Source: Arthrobotrys musiformis (lineage: Eukaryota; Ascomycota; Orbiliomycetes; Orbiliales; Orbiliaceae). From it: a DNA stretch of 64,000 nucleotides. The translations under genes and the position numbers were made by a program. The stretch covers positions 434,001 to 498,000 of the forward strand of contig JAVHJL010000003.1 in NCBI GenBank assembly GCA_036971715.1. Reading direction: 5' to 3'. Under the pieces are notes generated by a model, which saw nothing but the letters and a program-made list of their open reading frames with translations, was not told the origin of the DNA and ran no database searches. Of the stretch, positions 24,987 through 39,271 are shown in pieces. Every line of letters starts with the position of its first letter. The stretch's first letter is position 1.

Positions 24987-27900
24987 AATGGGTGATCAAG
25001 ATGGACCGGTAGAGGGAAGAAGTAGGTGTTATATCCTGGAGACTGGATAGAGGAAGGAAGGAAAAAGAAACTGTGTAATAATAAGATCAGGGAGAAGAAG
25101 TAAAGAAGATGGGATGAAAAGTCCGGTATATTGTACTTGTCTGCCTGTGCACAGAATGACAATACAAAAGTCGACTTGCCCTTATTTTTCCTTGCCTTGT
25201 GAAAAAGGGCCGGGTCTGAGTCAAAAGCAAAAAAGCCTGACCAGGTTGCCGAAAAAGTAAAAAATCCAGCGTCAGGACAAGGCCTGTTTCTGGGTGGGGC
25301 GTAGTAACACCGGCCAACAGGCTGGACGGAGAGGGTGGGCTGCCAAGAGGGAGCAGGTAGGTAGCAGCCGGAGGGTTTTTGACTGAGAACTGTCTGAGTC
25401 TTGAGCGGTTTGGGGGCGGCGCACGATAATGGATGTAACGGGGGTCACTGCTCATGTACCCCGAAAGTACACCGAAACCCAATCTAACCCCGGGTGGCTC
25501 AGAGGAGCAGATTGGAAGGATTTGGGGGACCAGGCGGCTATCCGGTTGAGTCTTGGGGGTCGACTCGAGGAGGAAACGGGTGCCGATTCGTGGGCACCTG
25601 TGAATAATATTTTCGAATGAATCCCACACACACACAAGGCTCCTGAGTCCTGACTGACAAAGGGTTTAGGTTGGAGAGAGTTCGAAGTGTGAGGATTTCA
25701 GATCATGCAATGCAGCCTTGCCTTGCTTTGCTTCTGATTCGATTTCCAGTTGTGGTTGTGATTCTGATACTCTTTATTTCTTTCTTTTTTGTTTCTTTGA
25801 TCCTTCCTGAGGCCTTTTTTGGGTTCTTCGATATGAGTCCGTTTAGAGTGTCTGTCGTAGAACTGGAGGGATATCGATGCTCGAATTTGCGACGATATCC
25901 CAGAAAACGGTAATTGAATCGAAGGCAGTCTCCTCCTTCGTCATGCTACTCGGGTGGATGAGGTCCCTTTCGGAGAGTTTATCTTTTGTGAAAAAAAGAT
26001 ATGTATGTAATGTACGATCCTTGATAGGACGCTGCTGCTAGCTCTTTCGCTGCTCGTGATGAGTTTTTTCTCGCTCTCTCGACTCCCCTGTTCTTTTGCG
26101 AGGGACTTGCCCGATTCTGAAGCTGCTTCGAATGATGCAAGGGACGGGGATTCCACGAGGGTTTCCTTATATTCCTTCGCCCGTGGTAGATGCGATAACC
26201 TTTTTTTCTCTTTTCCTTTGAGGTTCTTGATATCAGCAAGTGGTATTTGCTATTTCCAGAAACCGGTGGTCATTCTTTCTTTTGTCAGAAGGCCGGATGG
26301 ATGTGTGTTGCCTGTGTGCGGTATATAATTGGATCGAGACCACGGGAGGATTCAGGCTGGCAGATGCCGAATCGGCGTATAGAAAGGGCGTATTCGTATC
26401 GCGCTTATAATATCTCCTCGTTCACTCGCTGTTTGGGGGGGGGGTGTAATTCTCGATTCTTGCTTTTTTGTTTATTTACTTACGAATCAGAAGGTTGAAT
26501 TGCGATGTTACGTTACGTACGTAGTCCCTCTCGATTCTCGGATTGGGAATTATAATATCAAGGAAGTTACGTAGTTTAGAATGTGATAACGATATGGAAT
26601 GCCCGTCGCTATATTCCGTAGACGGTACTTAGGTAAAGTGGGTGTATGGAAGTACCATGCAAGTATCCCACATACTGTTATTATACTAGTATGTTACACA
26701 CTAGGTACTACGGGGTACCTATTCCAGACACACTCAAAACTACCTACGTAGGAAACACATATCCGGCTGTCACGATCGATAATAACCATGGCTAGTGCGG
26801 AGTACATACATTCAATGCAAGGCGAGCATAGTACGGGGTATTTGGGATTCACGAGGCCATTTGGAACGTTCATGTTGATGCTGACTGCCTTTTTCCCCGC
26901 CTTCAACCTCGGGCATATTCTCCATCTACCCGCCATTAGGACGTCGCTGATTTCTCCACTCCCCAGTCCCGATAGAGGGGAGACATGGGTCATCTCCATC
27001 TCTCAAAATGGATAATTCACGGCCGGCCGGCAAAAAAAACATCTCTCTTCTCTTTGGAGCTCGATGCTGTTTTAAAATCTTTTCTTTTTTTGCGAATCCA
27101 TCTCCGAGTCTTTTTCGGGATTTCTCCTCATCGAAAATAAAGAAAATCTTGATTCCCCACAATCTGCCAGGGCCAAAAAAGTAGCAGACAGAGCAGCTAA
27201 CTATGGGGCATCGGGAAGGCAATGCAAATGCACAGATGAGTGACTTTTGCCAAATGATCAAGTAACGAGCTGTGATCCAGTGTCAAGTTTCAAACGGATT
27301 CGAATTCACACATTCGTTCATTCAACGTCCGAATGTATGGAAAAATAAGACAAAAGAAAAGAAAATTATACCGACACTGACACCGCACTGGACCGTACTG
27401 AAAAAGGGACGGCTCGAGAATCTCTTCCGGCGGGTAACTGTCGAATTGTACAGGAGAGGGGCCTCTCTAAGGCAATTTGGATTCCCGTGTCAAAATCCAA
27501 TGGAAATCTGAATCCGACCCCCATCAGCACGCTGACATCAATTTTCAATTCCGAGGTCTCGACTCGGTCCAAGGTCCAACTCAACGTCCAAGGTCTAAAA
27601 ATCCAAGGAACCTAGGGACGATGATGAGGAGGCGGAAAAGAAGGAGGAGGAGGCGAAGGAATGCCAGGGCAAATGACAACATCGTTTCAACAGCTCCAAC
27701 AAGTTCGTAACCCGGATTCCAGTCGTCCCTTCAGGGATCAATCACAGCAATATCAATTAAATCCAGTCTCAGTCTAGTTCATGGATTTAATTCTGGACGG
27801 TCTGGACATCGAATGGCAACACATTTCGTTCTTAAATTCATCGGGTTCTAGATCTTTGTCCCGAAATAAAATAAAATAAAAATAAAAAGTGACAGAAGAA

Positions 27901-30900
27901 AGTGCTGCCCCTGAGCTGGGACTGCCCGCGGTCCTTCAAATCACATTTTGACATACAGCGTACACGCCCCCAAACCGATCGAACGCCGCCTCGATCTGTG
28001 AATTTCTACATCGATCTTGCATTGAACAATGAAGCTGAAGGCAGGACCACCTTGCTTCGTGATTAGCTGCCCCCATGCACTTGTTCCCAGGTTCCCCGTT
28101 GCCCTTAGCTCGGAATTCCTCCAGCTGACGTTTCCCCCGACCAATACTCTCCTACTATTACTCATCCAAAACAGCTTCTCTCCTTCAACCGAAATTATTT
28201 CGTCTTGGCATATCACACCTCGTTGAAGCTACGAGCTGGGCTTTTTCGGCTCAGGATATGGGTTCCCCGGCTAAACGAATTTCATGTTTTTGCCTTTTCA
28301 ATTTGCTTCTGGAAGGAAATTCCAATTCAACCATGTGGTTTTCCACCTGCCGGAGTTTGTCCGTCCGTCTTTGAAGCAAATATCACAAGATTGGGGTTCT
28401 CTGGCTAAAGGCCTTTCGGAAAGTGCAATGTCTAGAACTCGCAAGTAAAATAATTTTTCCGGGCCTAGCCATCCGGAGTAAACACATGAAAGTCCCCGGT
28501 TCGAGGATAGGGAGGAAAAAACAGTCGCCCCCCGGATCAGGGTTCAAACCACGCTTTTCCCGAGAAAAGAAGAATCTGGCTTGTCCGAATACCTGGAACC
28601 GAAAGCCTCGTGATATCGAAATGGCTAAGGCATACAGAACACACTCTGGCTGGGGAGGGAGAAAAGTTTTTGTGTTTCAAGTTATGTGAGTTTGTGGAAG
28701 GACGGTTGTATGAAACCGCCCCAGCCAAAGGCTTTTCCATCTTCCCTGGGAAAGGCCAAATTGTTTGCAAGCCACCAAAGTCTCAAGACAAGCCCCCCAA
28801 TTGGATATAATTACTATTTCAGGAAATCTTTGCAAAAATGGAAGTTCGCCGTATCTAGAAAAACTAGTGAGAAAAAAAAATGGAGGAGGCAGCTTCCAAG
28901 AATAATCCATCAAAGCCGACCGGTTCGAGGCCTACGAATGGTTGAAATTTGTACGACAGAGCTAACATCCAACCAACCCGTTAGATTCCCTTTGGCATGA
29001 CCCCCAAGCATTCGGCTATTGGACAGGATAGCAGCTCGGTCGGTCGCACAAACAAAAAGAGCTCTCGACTTTACACAGATGAGCAGCAGCGAGGCATCTC
29101 GCATCCTCCCAATGATATTGTTCCAAATATGTATATTTTCCAACAAAAATAATAATATATTGATAACAGAATTTGAAGAGATAACAAGTTGGACATTGCA
29201 TTTTTGTTTCTCCTTGTTGGCCATGGCAGGAACGAGGATTCAGGTGGCCGTCCCTTGCAAGAAACAGGAACGAAAGACTTCATTTTTGGAAAACATATTG
29301 GATATCTGTTGGTTCCATTCGGGATAGCGGTTACACCAATTTAATTCTATACGAGTCAAGTAGCACAAATTATACATACCAGCTATCATTTCCAGTATCG
29401 ATCGAGTTATTTCTCCCAGCTCTCGCACAAAGAAGGTAGCAAATATTCCACTTGACTCAAATGCAACAGTTGCCTCCAGTGGAATATTAATAATATCGCG
29501 ATCGAGGCTAAGATAGTTTGAAACGACAGTGTCTTTCCACACAGATTCCTTGTTTGCCCGATCGTTGATGCTATTAACATTCAGCTCCCGTCTACATGTA
29601 CAATTGACCTATGCCCGTTGGGCGAATATCACACACGCACCTGCCAGACAGGCCAACCTAGATGAATTCCTTTGACAATCCAGATGCCTTAAACAGGGTT
29701 CTTCCAGCATTTGTTTTTAGAACACAGTTGTAACGAAAGAATGATCGAACGAACGAATGAATAATGTAGACACGGTCTTTTCTCGAGTATCCACGCTGTA
29801 TACATGTATCACGACTAACACCGTTGTCTTTCTTCACGGGAAAGTGTCCGTTGTATCCGACAGGAATGTGATGTGATTCGAGCAACTCACGGATACGAAT
29901 TGGTATGTGAACAATGTTCCCTTCGCCTGCCTGCATATGCGGATGTCCGAGGTCGCAGTACTGTGACCCTTTCTGTTCAAAAATTACTTAATTGGCACAC
30001 TCCAAAAGATGTGATATGATGTTTTTTCAGCCGACAGATTAGTAAAAACTGCCAGCGAGATTGGGAATTCTGTCTTGGCAAATATCTGGTCTTATCGATA
30101 TCGATATTCCTTCCAAGCTTAAGGGGGAAACACATGCTGCACGGTACACAGTTGTACAATTGTATGTACGTACGTACCTCTCTCGTACAAGAATAGAACA
30201 CCAAAGTTTTCCCAACGGACCGGTTCACATAATTCCTATGCGCACGGCACCGCTGCGAACGGGCAGCTGAAAAGATGATAGTACATGGCCAAGACCAATG
30301 GTTACCCGGCTTCCGTTCCATCTCAGAAAGGGCCATGATCTTCAATGCAATATCCCACGATGGTGGATGGGCTGCCGTCCGTGTACCGTACCGTACCGTG
30401 GTTTCAACAGCTTTCCTCGGCCCGGGGACGAGACAGCCAGGTGTGCACATCCGCCCATTCGTTTACCCCGGGAGGAAAAAAAAGCCACCAAAGGGAAAAC
30501 CACAATACACTGACAGTACTTTCATCGCCATAGAAACTTCCCAAAGAGACTTACGCCTAAGACCCTGCATAGCGTTTCACCACCAATTGGGAGAGAGGAG
30601 GCGTTTAAACAACTCCTAGTTTTCACGGAGGGATGAAAAATTGGGTATGGGAAACCTTAAATCGCAAAGTTGCGTTGCAAGACCCAAAACATGCACTCTG
30701 GGTAATAACATCGATTCGATATTTGTGGGTGCTGGTGGGTGTGGTCCCAAAAGGAGAATTATCAAGCAGAATAAAATCGGCGAAAAAAAAGAGTACGATC
30801 GAGAGTTTGAACTAGGGTGGTTTCGCCTTCAACAGGCCCTATTTTCAGCTCCTTCAGGAGCTTATCGACACGCAGACAGGACAACCTGATCGTGAAAGGG

Positions 30901-32530
30901 ACGATTATGCAAGGAGTTAGTGTCTGTGATAATCACACACCTGAAACCGGCCGCATCGGGACTGGGACGTGTCGAAAGGGAACGGAAGCCATCTGCCATC
31001 TGGCTAGATTGGTGTACATGCGAAGTCCGCGGGTATAGCCGGACACTCTCCAGGCAGGACTCAATCGAGACGAAGGGGCCAGTCCAGTCGCTCCGTCGGC
31101 CGTCGGAGGCTGCTATTCTTACTCTCATTTGTGGTTAAAGAAACAGTGGCGTGTGGTTGCTGCTTAATCGATTAGACACAAGACACAACGTGCTCTATGT
31201 GGACGTTCGAGTGGTTGATCATACATAGGCATGCCTTAGGCATTTCAGACTGGGAAAGACTCCGTGATGGGGCGCTGGATCAAGAAAGATTGAAACCCCC
31301 ACGCCCTTCTTGATTATGGTTTTCATTTGCGCCTTTTGGCTTGAAGATTCGCGATCTGGCTGCTTGAACCCGCTCATGTATGTAGCATCCTCGTGGGTGA
31401 AGGTTTGCGATAGTCCCGGTAGCTATAGGTATGTACTATCGATACGCAAGCTTAGGAGCAGGCGTCTGCAATGCAAGACGCCCAAAGGGATGTTTAGGTT
31501 TAAACGCTAACTCCAATATGCGATGCAATAACTCGAATCGAAATTAAAACCCACCCTTTCGGAGTAATAAACACATAGTAGCTTAGTCCCATCAACCTTA
31601 CGACTAATGTGTCTATGGGGCAGTTTTGAGTTCTTGGTATCCGGATCGATTGGCTTTAAGGGCTTGCAGATCTGGCTTGCTCTAGGCCTTAAAGTGTTCA
31701 TGGCTAACATTTGGTCAAATTGAGGACCCTGGTCAATCTTTAATCCATCTCGCACACCTGCATATTTTGACCTCGACTCTTACCACATCTGGTCAACGCT
31801 GCGATTATGCCGCACTTGAGGGCTCTCGCTTACGACTTGCCACATAAACGCCTCTCGCGATAAATGTTACTTTATCGTTATGTGATGATAATAGCGTTCC
31901 CGCCCAAACTGTTTGGCTTGGTTGTTTTGCCCCGTGGGCTTTCCATATATCCTCGAACCGACGGAGGGTGTCAGCACTGATCGCTGTCCGCTTACTTTCC
32001 ATCCCCATTGCCTCCCTTCCCGCTCTGCGAGGTGGGGAATCCGGGACCTTCTGGCGACGGTGCAGATACGAGGACGCACCATAAGGTTTTTGAAGTCTGC
32101 AGAATGATTTGCAGGTCCCTGTACAAATCGGTGTGGTATCCTAGGACATGTTTCTCTTGAGACTTTCCTGATATTGATGTGAGAGGGGTCTTTTTTGCGG
32201 CCAAGTGTGCGGAGTAAATGAGGATATTTTGATATTGCTTTGTTTGATATCACTCTAGTTTGCGAGATTGGTAATATAAAACTTGTGGTTTTGTATTATA
32301 TCGTCAGCTCGACGGCGCATGTTGACATCGTATTCGGTATATTGTCTACCGGGTACCCAGTAACATTTGTCTGTGGTATATTAACATTGAAGATCGATGC
32401 TTTCCACTATTCCATGGCTTGGAGGAATATACTCGAATGACATGATCCTACAAATATGTCAATTTCGAGAAATAATCCCTCCAACTCGCATCGAATGTTC
32501 ATATTCATTCCAGGCATCTACCATTTCCAT

Positions 32531-32587
32531 TGCGAAATGTCATGAGATAATATTATAATATTAACATTGCTAATTTGACATTTCGCA
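32531..32587. repeat. Exact 12-bp inverted repeat, AT-rich 33-nt spacer
   Basis: Left arm tgcgaaatgtca (32531-32542) and right arm tgacatttcgca (32576-32587) are perfect reverse complements. The spacer between them is almost purely A/T. The structure could form a hairpin or cruciform, be a transcription terminator for either strand, or be the inner part of a degraded small transposon. No gene flanks it. Confidence 0.85.
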
Positions 32588-35500
32588 TAATCGTGTGAGA
32601 AACTTCTTCAAACCACGGAATTTTAATAGACGAGAGCCAAGTAAACACAGAACCATGGAACGAGAAATGCAAAGCACAGTTCATGTTTCTATTCTTCTCT
32701 CGCATTGTAATTATCGAAACATGAGAATTTAGTTCGTGAAATAAGATCGACGTTAATAATACTCGATATCGTAACGAGGTCTGATACTTTCTCGCTACAG
32801 TTTCTAATCCTGGAGGAGAGTTAGCGAGGCCTCTCAGGCACAACGTCGCCTCTTGGACCATTCTCGTCACTTAGATTGGTTGATGCTATTTGAGGCGCAT
32901 TAATTTCGCTTTTCAAACTCAGCCACATAGCCTTATGTGGCCCTGCACTATTAACCCCCTCTTCTTTGACTCCCACACACATGAAGATTCACCCCACGGA
33001 TGCGGACTGGCTCCCACGCGCACGTGCTGGTGGCCGCCTGATCCCGAGCACCGGGACCGCTCGAACACAACGGCGATTCGGCATGGTAATAAAAACGTGG
33101 GATGGACATATGAACCGGCCCCCTCCTTAGCTTCATCTCTGCTATTTTTGCATCGTTTGGGAAGTTCGTTGCCTTAGGTTGATTCCCGAGGGTTTCAGCG
33201 AGGATGAAAGCCGAACGCATTTGACAGCGAGCGAGATGAACCAATTAATTTCAACCATTTCCAAATTGCGAAATGGTTTGAAACCCCCCATGCGTATGCA
33301 AACAGCCCGCCGGATCGTACGCACAGTATTTGGTGCAAACAAGTCAGGCAGCGGCCGTCCCCAGCTGCAGCGGCGAGGGAAGGGCGAAAACGTGTGGCCG
33401 CCACCGCCATATGGCTTGCGGCAGGCATGGTCCATTTCCTGGAAACCCGTCAAAGGACTGTACCTGATACCCCATGTGAAATTTGACTGGTTGATAGTTA
33501 TCAAAGCGCATAGGCTTGCCTCGTCTTGATCTTTCATGTTGATAGAGCTTTACCTGGGAATATCCCAGGCATAAAACCTCGTTGAACAGGATTGCCATGC
33601 ACATGGGAAACCAGGGGGGATGATTTTCCGCCGTTATCATGTATCTACTACGTACTCCTTCATTCATACGATGAATTCCCTTTACTCCTGGTATTACTCC
33701 GTAATATGGGCTTCTCATGCTCTAACGTATCGCCGAGGATCACACAGAGATTTGGACCGAGATTCAAAGCGAATATATTAAATCCGGGAATTACCCTTAA
33801 AGCGGGGTTCTGTTCTCCAACTTGTAACAAACGATTCGATTCTTGGCGTGCAAAAACCGATCGATGCTAGCGCATGTGCATACAGGCACATTTGAATCAT
33901 GATCATATGAACGATTTCGATACTAGATGCCTGGAATGTTTGCTCTACGAAGGGTAATGACTCGTAACCGACCATTCCGTCTCATAATGCGCAGACGTAG
34001 GTTACCACGCGTCCGGATCGCAAATATGCAAAGAATCTTCGATTCAGATTCCATGGCATAGCATGGTATGCAGGTAAAAGGGAAGGGGGATGGTTTTTCC
34101 GAAGGGGAGGGTGTCTTTGCCTTCCTTCCGTATTGTAGCCTTCCGCCGACTGACCCTGAAACACCGCTGTTCGGTTTGCCTTGTCTACGCAAACCCCCCC
34201 TTGTCGAATCGTATCTCGCCAAACTTGTGTTCCTGCAGAAGGTAACTGGAAATGGGAGGCTTCTAGAAAGAAAATGCTCACATGGAACGGAGGTCCAAGC
34301 GAATACGAGCGGGCTTTTTGACTGTGGCAAGGGGAGAGGGGGTTATGTTTGGGTTGATTTGATTTGATGGCATGCAATAGACGGTTGTGTTAGGCAGTCG
34401 AGTTTATCCAGATGATGTCTGATTTGAAGATTTGGATACAATTGCCATTTCGAGTTTGGAGAGGCATTTTAGCCGCCTCCTCATGTTCCTTTCACCCCCG
34501 CGACATGTGAAGCCTGTGATACTGGAACACTCGGTCCTTCGGTCAGGGTTACGGATACGAGGGGGGTGGGGGAAGGGTTCACCAAGTTCAAGACCGATAA
34601 GTGGTACCCGGGGATGGGGATGGGGAACGGGGACATGCCTCAAGGGGGTATGGGGTGTCTATCAAAATCGCGCATCCGAAGACATCAGGATTTCAACTAA
34701 AAGACCGGATCATGTACTAGTTGATAGTAAGAGACCCAACGATCGCAAGGTTCTGAAATTTGGAGATTGCAAATCGCGACACTGTAAGAGTGGTCCCAAG
34801 AGAGTGGAATGAGGGACCCGCGTTCCTTGCGAAATACACAAGAAATCCCCACTCGAATGTGTAAGACACTTGTTTCTCCTTTTTCTCACGGAGGGAAATC
34901 TCCAATTTTCAATGATATTTCATGGGTTTGGGAAGTCCCATTATGTTCAATATCTTAAGAATGCTAAGGGAAATCCCCACCGGCTGGCTCACTTGGGACC
35001 TTTACAGTCGATCAATCGCGAAACTTCGTAATTTTCTGCCCGCCTGGGTCCCTTTCCTCTCCCACACGCCGATCCCAGGAAACGAACTTCTGGTAAATTG
35101 GGCTTTTGCGAGATGGCGGCTTTACTCCTTTTTTGCGATAGTGAACGTCAAAACGTTCTTGGTGTTTCGGGGAACTTCATCAGTGTTCAAAACGCGATTC
35201 ATTGCGACCCAATTTCGTCTTTGATGAGTGAAGTGTGTGATGGCGGTTTTAGCTCTCCCGGATCCCCGACTGGTCAACAGCCCGTTCGTCTGTGCGCAGT
35301 CACCAAACTGCTGGGACCATGGGTTTCCGAGAGATTGTCTGCAATTTCGCCTGCAACGTATGGAACGTTTGATAGAAGGGAAAAGGGCCCTGGCCTTGAG
35401 GGTACCCAAAAAAACGCCTGGGTCTGTCAACAATAGAAAAGTGGGTCCCTCTTTGAAGTTTTTTTTTCGCGTGTCCGAAGCTGAAAGATCCACAGCGGCG

Positions 35501-37523
35501 TTCCGGATCGGGTCTGAGTTTCGAGGTGGCATTCCCAAGAAAAACAAAAAATCATTCGTCTCCACCCGGAATTCAAGCGTTGAGGTTTCCGGTTTCATGA
35601 TATGTTAGTGCCGCCTCTTTGCTTTGACGCAAAAAGGGTTGGCTCACGAGCCGACTGGCTGGTCGTGACTTTTGGGGCGTTTCCACTGTCTGCGCCGTTG
35701 TGCGTGGCTTTCAATGGTTCAGTGAGGCGTGCGGAGAGGGCAATGGCTTGTGAATACGGCTTGCAACCTGGGGCATTACCGCCAGTTCAGCCGACGGCGC
35801 CGTTTTGACGCATGAAGGGGAGTCAGGGACGGTTCCTAGCTTCATTACTCGTGACGAGAACCCAGCCTAGGGAATTCAAGGAATCCTCTGTCTCTCTTCT
35901 GCGCACGGCCGGGTTCACCAGGTCTGATCTCCGGAGCAGGAGCAGGAACATCAGGAGTTGGCATGAACGGAAAATCTTCCCCTGCTCCGGATTTTTATCT
36001 GAACATCGGACCAAGAAGATATTATATGGCATGTGATTGGGTGTAGACGATTGAAAGGTTATTCCGGGTGAAAAGAATTTTGCTTGCTTGCTTCGAAACC
36101 TGCTTAATTATACATAATTGCCGGGGTGCTTTTTGATACATACAGGCATCGGCTGGTGTGGGTTTTTCCAGGACGAAGTTGATCCGGGGTTCGGATTAAT
36201 GCAGTGGACTCGTGATCTGGGGTAATCACAAGTCAAAAATTTTGCCACTGGGATGGCTGGGCTAGCTATGTCTATGTAGTAGTAGTACATGGGTTATAAA
36301 AATATATACGGAATCGAAGGGTCGAGACATTCGAGGCTTGTCCAGTTTAAGCAAAAGTAAACCGAGCACATGAGTGGTTGCAATTGCGGATAATTGCGAA
36401 AAGAAAGCGTCTATAGCTACAGACAGCAGCTCAGGGTCTAGCTAACGGTAGTATGCAATGCAGGAGCTATGGATTCCCCGGCTACGACCTGTTTTTCAAC
36501 CGATCGAGAGAACGGTCGAAAGTGCCCGCAGGATGCAGTAGCTGTATCGGCACAAGCAAGTAAGCTCAAGGCTTTTTACAAAAGTGTGGAGGCGAGGAAC
36601 GTTGAACTCGAACTAGAACTAGAACTATCAAGGTTTGTGGAAGTCGGATTAGGGAAACCTGGGGAACCGTTCGAACGCCTTCCGTCGATAGAGCTTCAGA
36701 TTATGCAGTCTCGAAGCTTTCGGAGCTGCATACAAGCTCACGGACCAACAGCAATTCAGCCTGCGAATCATTTTCATCCATTTACAGATGGAGATGTGCA
36801 TGTGCGGAGGGGAAGAGCCATCCAATATGCTCGGTTGGAGAGGTTGACGGCTAGCTTCCATTTAGCCGGCGGATATGGGGAAAAATCATGTGCTACATTG
36901 AATTTGACAGATGTTGGACAGTTTATCCGATTATAATGCAGAAAACGGTGTTAGTAATCTATAGTTTGGCCTGTAGAATCTATAGTAAACGGAATGACTA
37001 GCACCGGAGACATTTTGTGGAGGTGGAGACCAAACGAAATAAGCGGTACTGGGCCCTCGATAAAAAAATTTTCATCTCACGATCGTTTTGAGGCATCGTG
37101 AGCTTTTCACAGGCGAGAATGCATAAATCACTCAAGGAAAAAACTTTTTTTTTGCCCAGATGGATACCGCTAGTAATTTTAAACATGAAACGTAGAGGAC
37201 ATTGACCGACGGAGGTCAAGCCCGGGGTTTTCTTTCCTTCTAGCGTTCTTCTTCTGTGTTTCTTTTGCTTTTGATGTTCCTTCTCGGGTATGTGGAGAAA
37301 TGAAGTCAAGGTTTTACTCGTCTGTAGACGATGTCTTAGCTTAGCTCGGAAGAGGGAAGGCAAGTCGTCAGGAAAAGCCTTGCCAATGAGCTTGACTTGC
37401 AATTGAAGTTTAAACCCTTTTGTTTCTTTCTTCCCACCCCGGAATAAATATGTCCTCGACACGGTGGAACTCTAAACTGGCGCGGGCGGTTGGCCACGGG
37501 CGGTAGTGCCAAGCTCCTGCCTT

Positions 37524-37543
37524 GAAGGAAGGAAGGAAGGAAG
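37524..37543 (+). repeat. GAAG microsatellite
   Basis: Five gaag units in a row within the gene desert. No associated gene. Confidence 0.85.
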
Positions 37544-38290
37544 AAATGTGAAGTTGAAGATCGACTAAGACTGATCAAAGATCTCAGTTTAGAGCTCCCC
37601 GAAGCCCGAAGATGTCTACTGGTGAGAGACACAGGTACCTCCGGCGTACCAGTTAGTTTTTCGGTGATCTTCCCTTTCTTGCGGGGAAGTTAACTCAAGT
37701 GAGTAAACATCCACTAGATAGAAGCTAGAAGAGGGAACTGGCGTTTAAACGTGAACGGGACGTCAAACCGGATCGTCCGTCATCTTTTGAAGAATGCGAG
37801 TGCGACCAAGTCTAGATCGCATCTGCAGGCAAGCAGTGTTTCTTTGTTACGTTATGTGCATGTATATCTCCCGTCTTTAGGACGTCATTGTATGGGAAGC
37901 TATCGCCTGAAGCTATTGAAATCGAGATCCGGTCAACCCTGATATACGAAAATTGAATTGAAATGCACGGTGAACACCAACCATATGCATACCGGCATAG
38001 CTATCGGCCTTGCAATTGCTTGTGGAGAGGAGAGATATCCTGAATTTGCAAGTATGAATATGGGCATACATATGTCATAGTATGTGGGGCGGAGAGGCCG
38101 GATGCGACCCTGCGATATGTGCCATATGTGGTGCATGCGAATAGCGAACAGACGACGTCATATCATGGTCACTCAAGTGATATAATGGGCAATATGTGGG
38201 TGTTGAGCAGTAGCTAGCAGCTAGTCTGGGAAGTGGTTAGATTGGCCTGTAGTAGGGAGGGATATGAGCTCACGCGGGCAAGAAGCGGCA

Positions 38291-38314
38291 ACAGAAACAG
38301 AAACAGAAACAGAC
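38291..38314 (+). repeat. ACAGAA hexanucleotide repeat
   Basis: About four acagaa units, the last diverged to acagac. It lies in the region upstream of the TBF1-type gene and forces repeated VS dipeptides in a spurious minus-strand frame. Confidence 0.85.
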
Positions 38315-38539
38315 ACGGAGACAGGACGCGGTTGCCATGCCCGGGCAGCCGGATAGCAATGGTCGTCGACGGATCTGCTCCGTATACAGTGACGTCGACA
38401 CTCGGTTACCGGGAACGTGGGAGGTTGGACGGATGTGTTGCATCTTGGGCAGATGTGTTGAGGTTTGACCACGTGTTGTGTTGTTGGCAACACATCATGC
38501 GAGGCCAATCTGTCAAACAGTTTCCTGTTTCGGCGCCTT

Positions 38540-39271
38540 TCAGCAGTCACAGCCATTTTGTCCTCAGCTTCCTTTCGCCCTTTTCTTTTTCCTGGATTTT
38601 TTTCCTCACCGCAAAATCTTAAACGAGAATTCCAGGGCGTAGGGCTCGGGCAAGAATCGAGGGCAAGATCCATCGCCAACATTCAAACATCGCGTCAACC
38701 GCCTATTCCAGCAACACTAGTGAGTCGCTCCCTTATCCTCATCAAGCTTCTTCATCGGGTCGATGGCCATGGCCGTGGTCGGTGATGGCCTCGTCGGCGT
38801 CAATGGCTCGATGCCGTCGCTGCCGTCGTCGCTGCTGTTGCCGTCGCCGGCTTCATCACCATCACCATCGACATCACCTTCTTCGTCGCCGTCGGTGTCG
38901 TCGTCGGTGTCACCAGCGGCCGTAACTGTCGTCGGCATAGATGGTTGATGGTGGCGATGTCGATGTCGATGTCGATGGTTGGAGTGACATGATGTGATGA
39001 TACGATGCGATATGACTTGACCTTGATAGCTAATCAGAACATTCGTCTTTCGTCGTGCAGTTACCTCCCTAGATAACCCCATACGTATAGAGCTGATAGC
39101 TTCACGCTCATCGCTCATCCCGGTCTGAAGACCGGTTACTATATATGCCCCTCACTACCATGATGGAGACTGCTTCGGCTTCGTCGTTGTCGGGTTCGTC
39201 TCTTCCTTCCCGTTGACGGCTGTGAGAGTGGGGTGATATATGCCTATGTCGATGCCAATTGCTGACCCTTG
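38540..39271 (+). promoter_or_regulatory. Promoter and leader of the TBF1-type gene
   Basis: A CT-rich stretch at about 38565-38620 is followed by A-rich sequence, the usual fungal arrangement at a transcription start. Between 38763 and 38948 a trinucleotide-rich (GTC/GAC) block reads as Ser/Pro on the plus strand and as Asp/Gly/Glu on the minus strand. gatgtc repeats lie at 38956-38976. A tag acceptor at 39288-39290 follows tttat, suggesting an intron in the leader or an upstream coding exon. I could not find a donor and ATG exon that join in frame. Confidence 0.4.

Larger units (their letters stand above)
25100..38640. other. 13.5-kb gene desert
   Basis: No gene is supported here. The longest frames (36469-36936 at 155 codons and overlapping pairs near 35122-35608, 33142-33537 and 31867-32253) have opposite-strand or other-frame rivals and no domain. 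Base composition varies in blocks, as in nested, degraded insertions. Simple repeats include a GA-rich block near 27627-27660, taccg x3 near 30384-30399, gaacta repeats near 36604-36628, and gaag x5 at 37524-37543. One exact 12-bp inverted repeat at 32531-32587 is listed separately. Confidence 0.55.

Noticed and set aside
36469..36936. 155-codon plus-strand frame
   Set aside because: Part of it is a gaacta repeat (ELELELEL); no recognisable family and an isolated position in the desert. It could be real but I cannot support it.
38717..39118. 133-codon minus-strand acidic frame opposite the TBF1-type leader
   Set aside because: Its Asp/Gly/Glu and His runs come from GTC/GAC and GATGTC repeats that are equally open on the other strand. 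It has no domain and faces a likely promoter.
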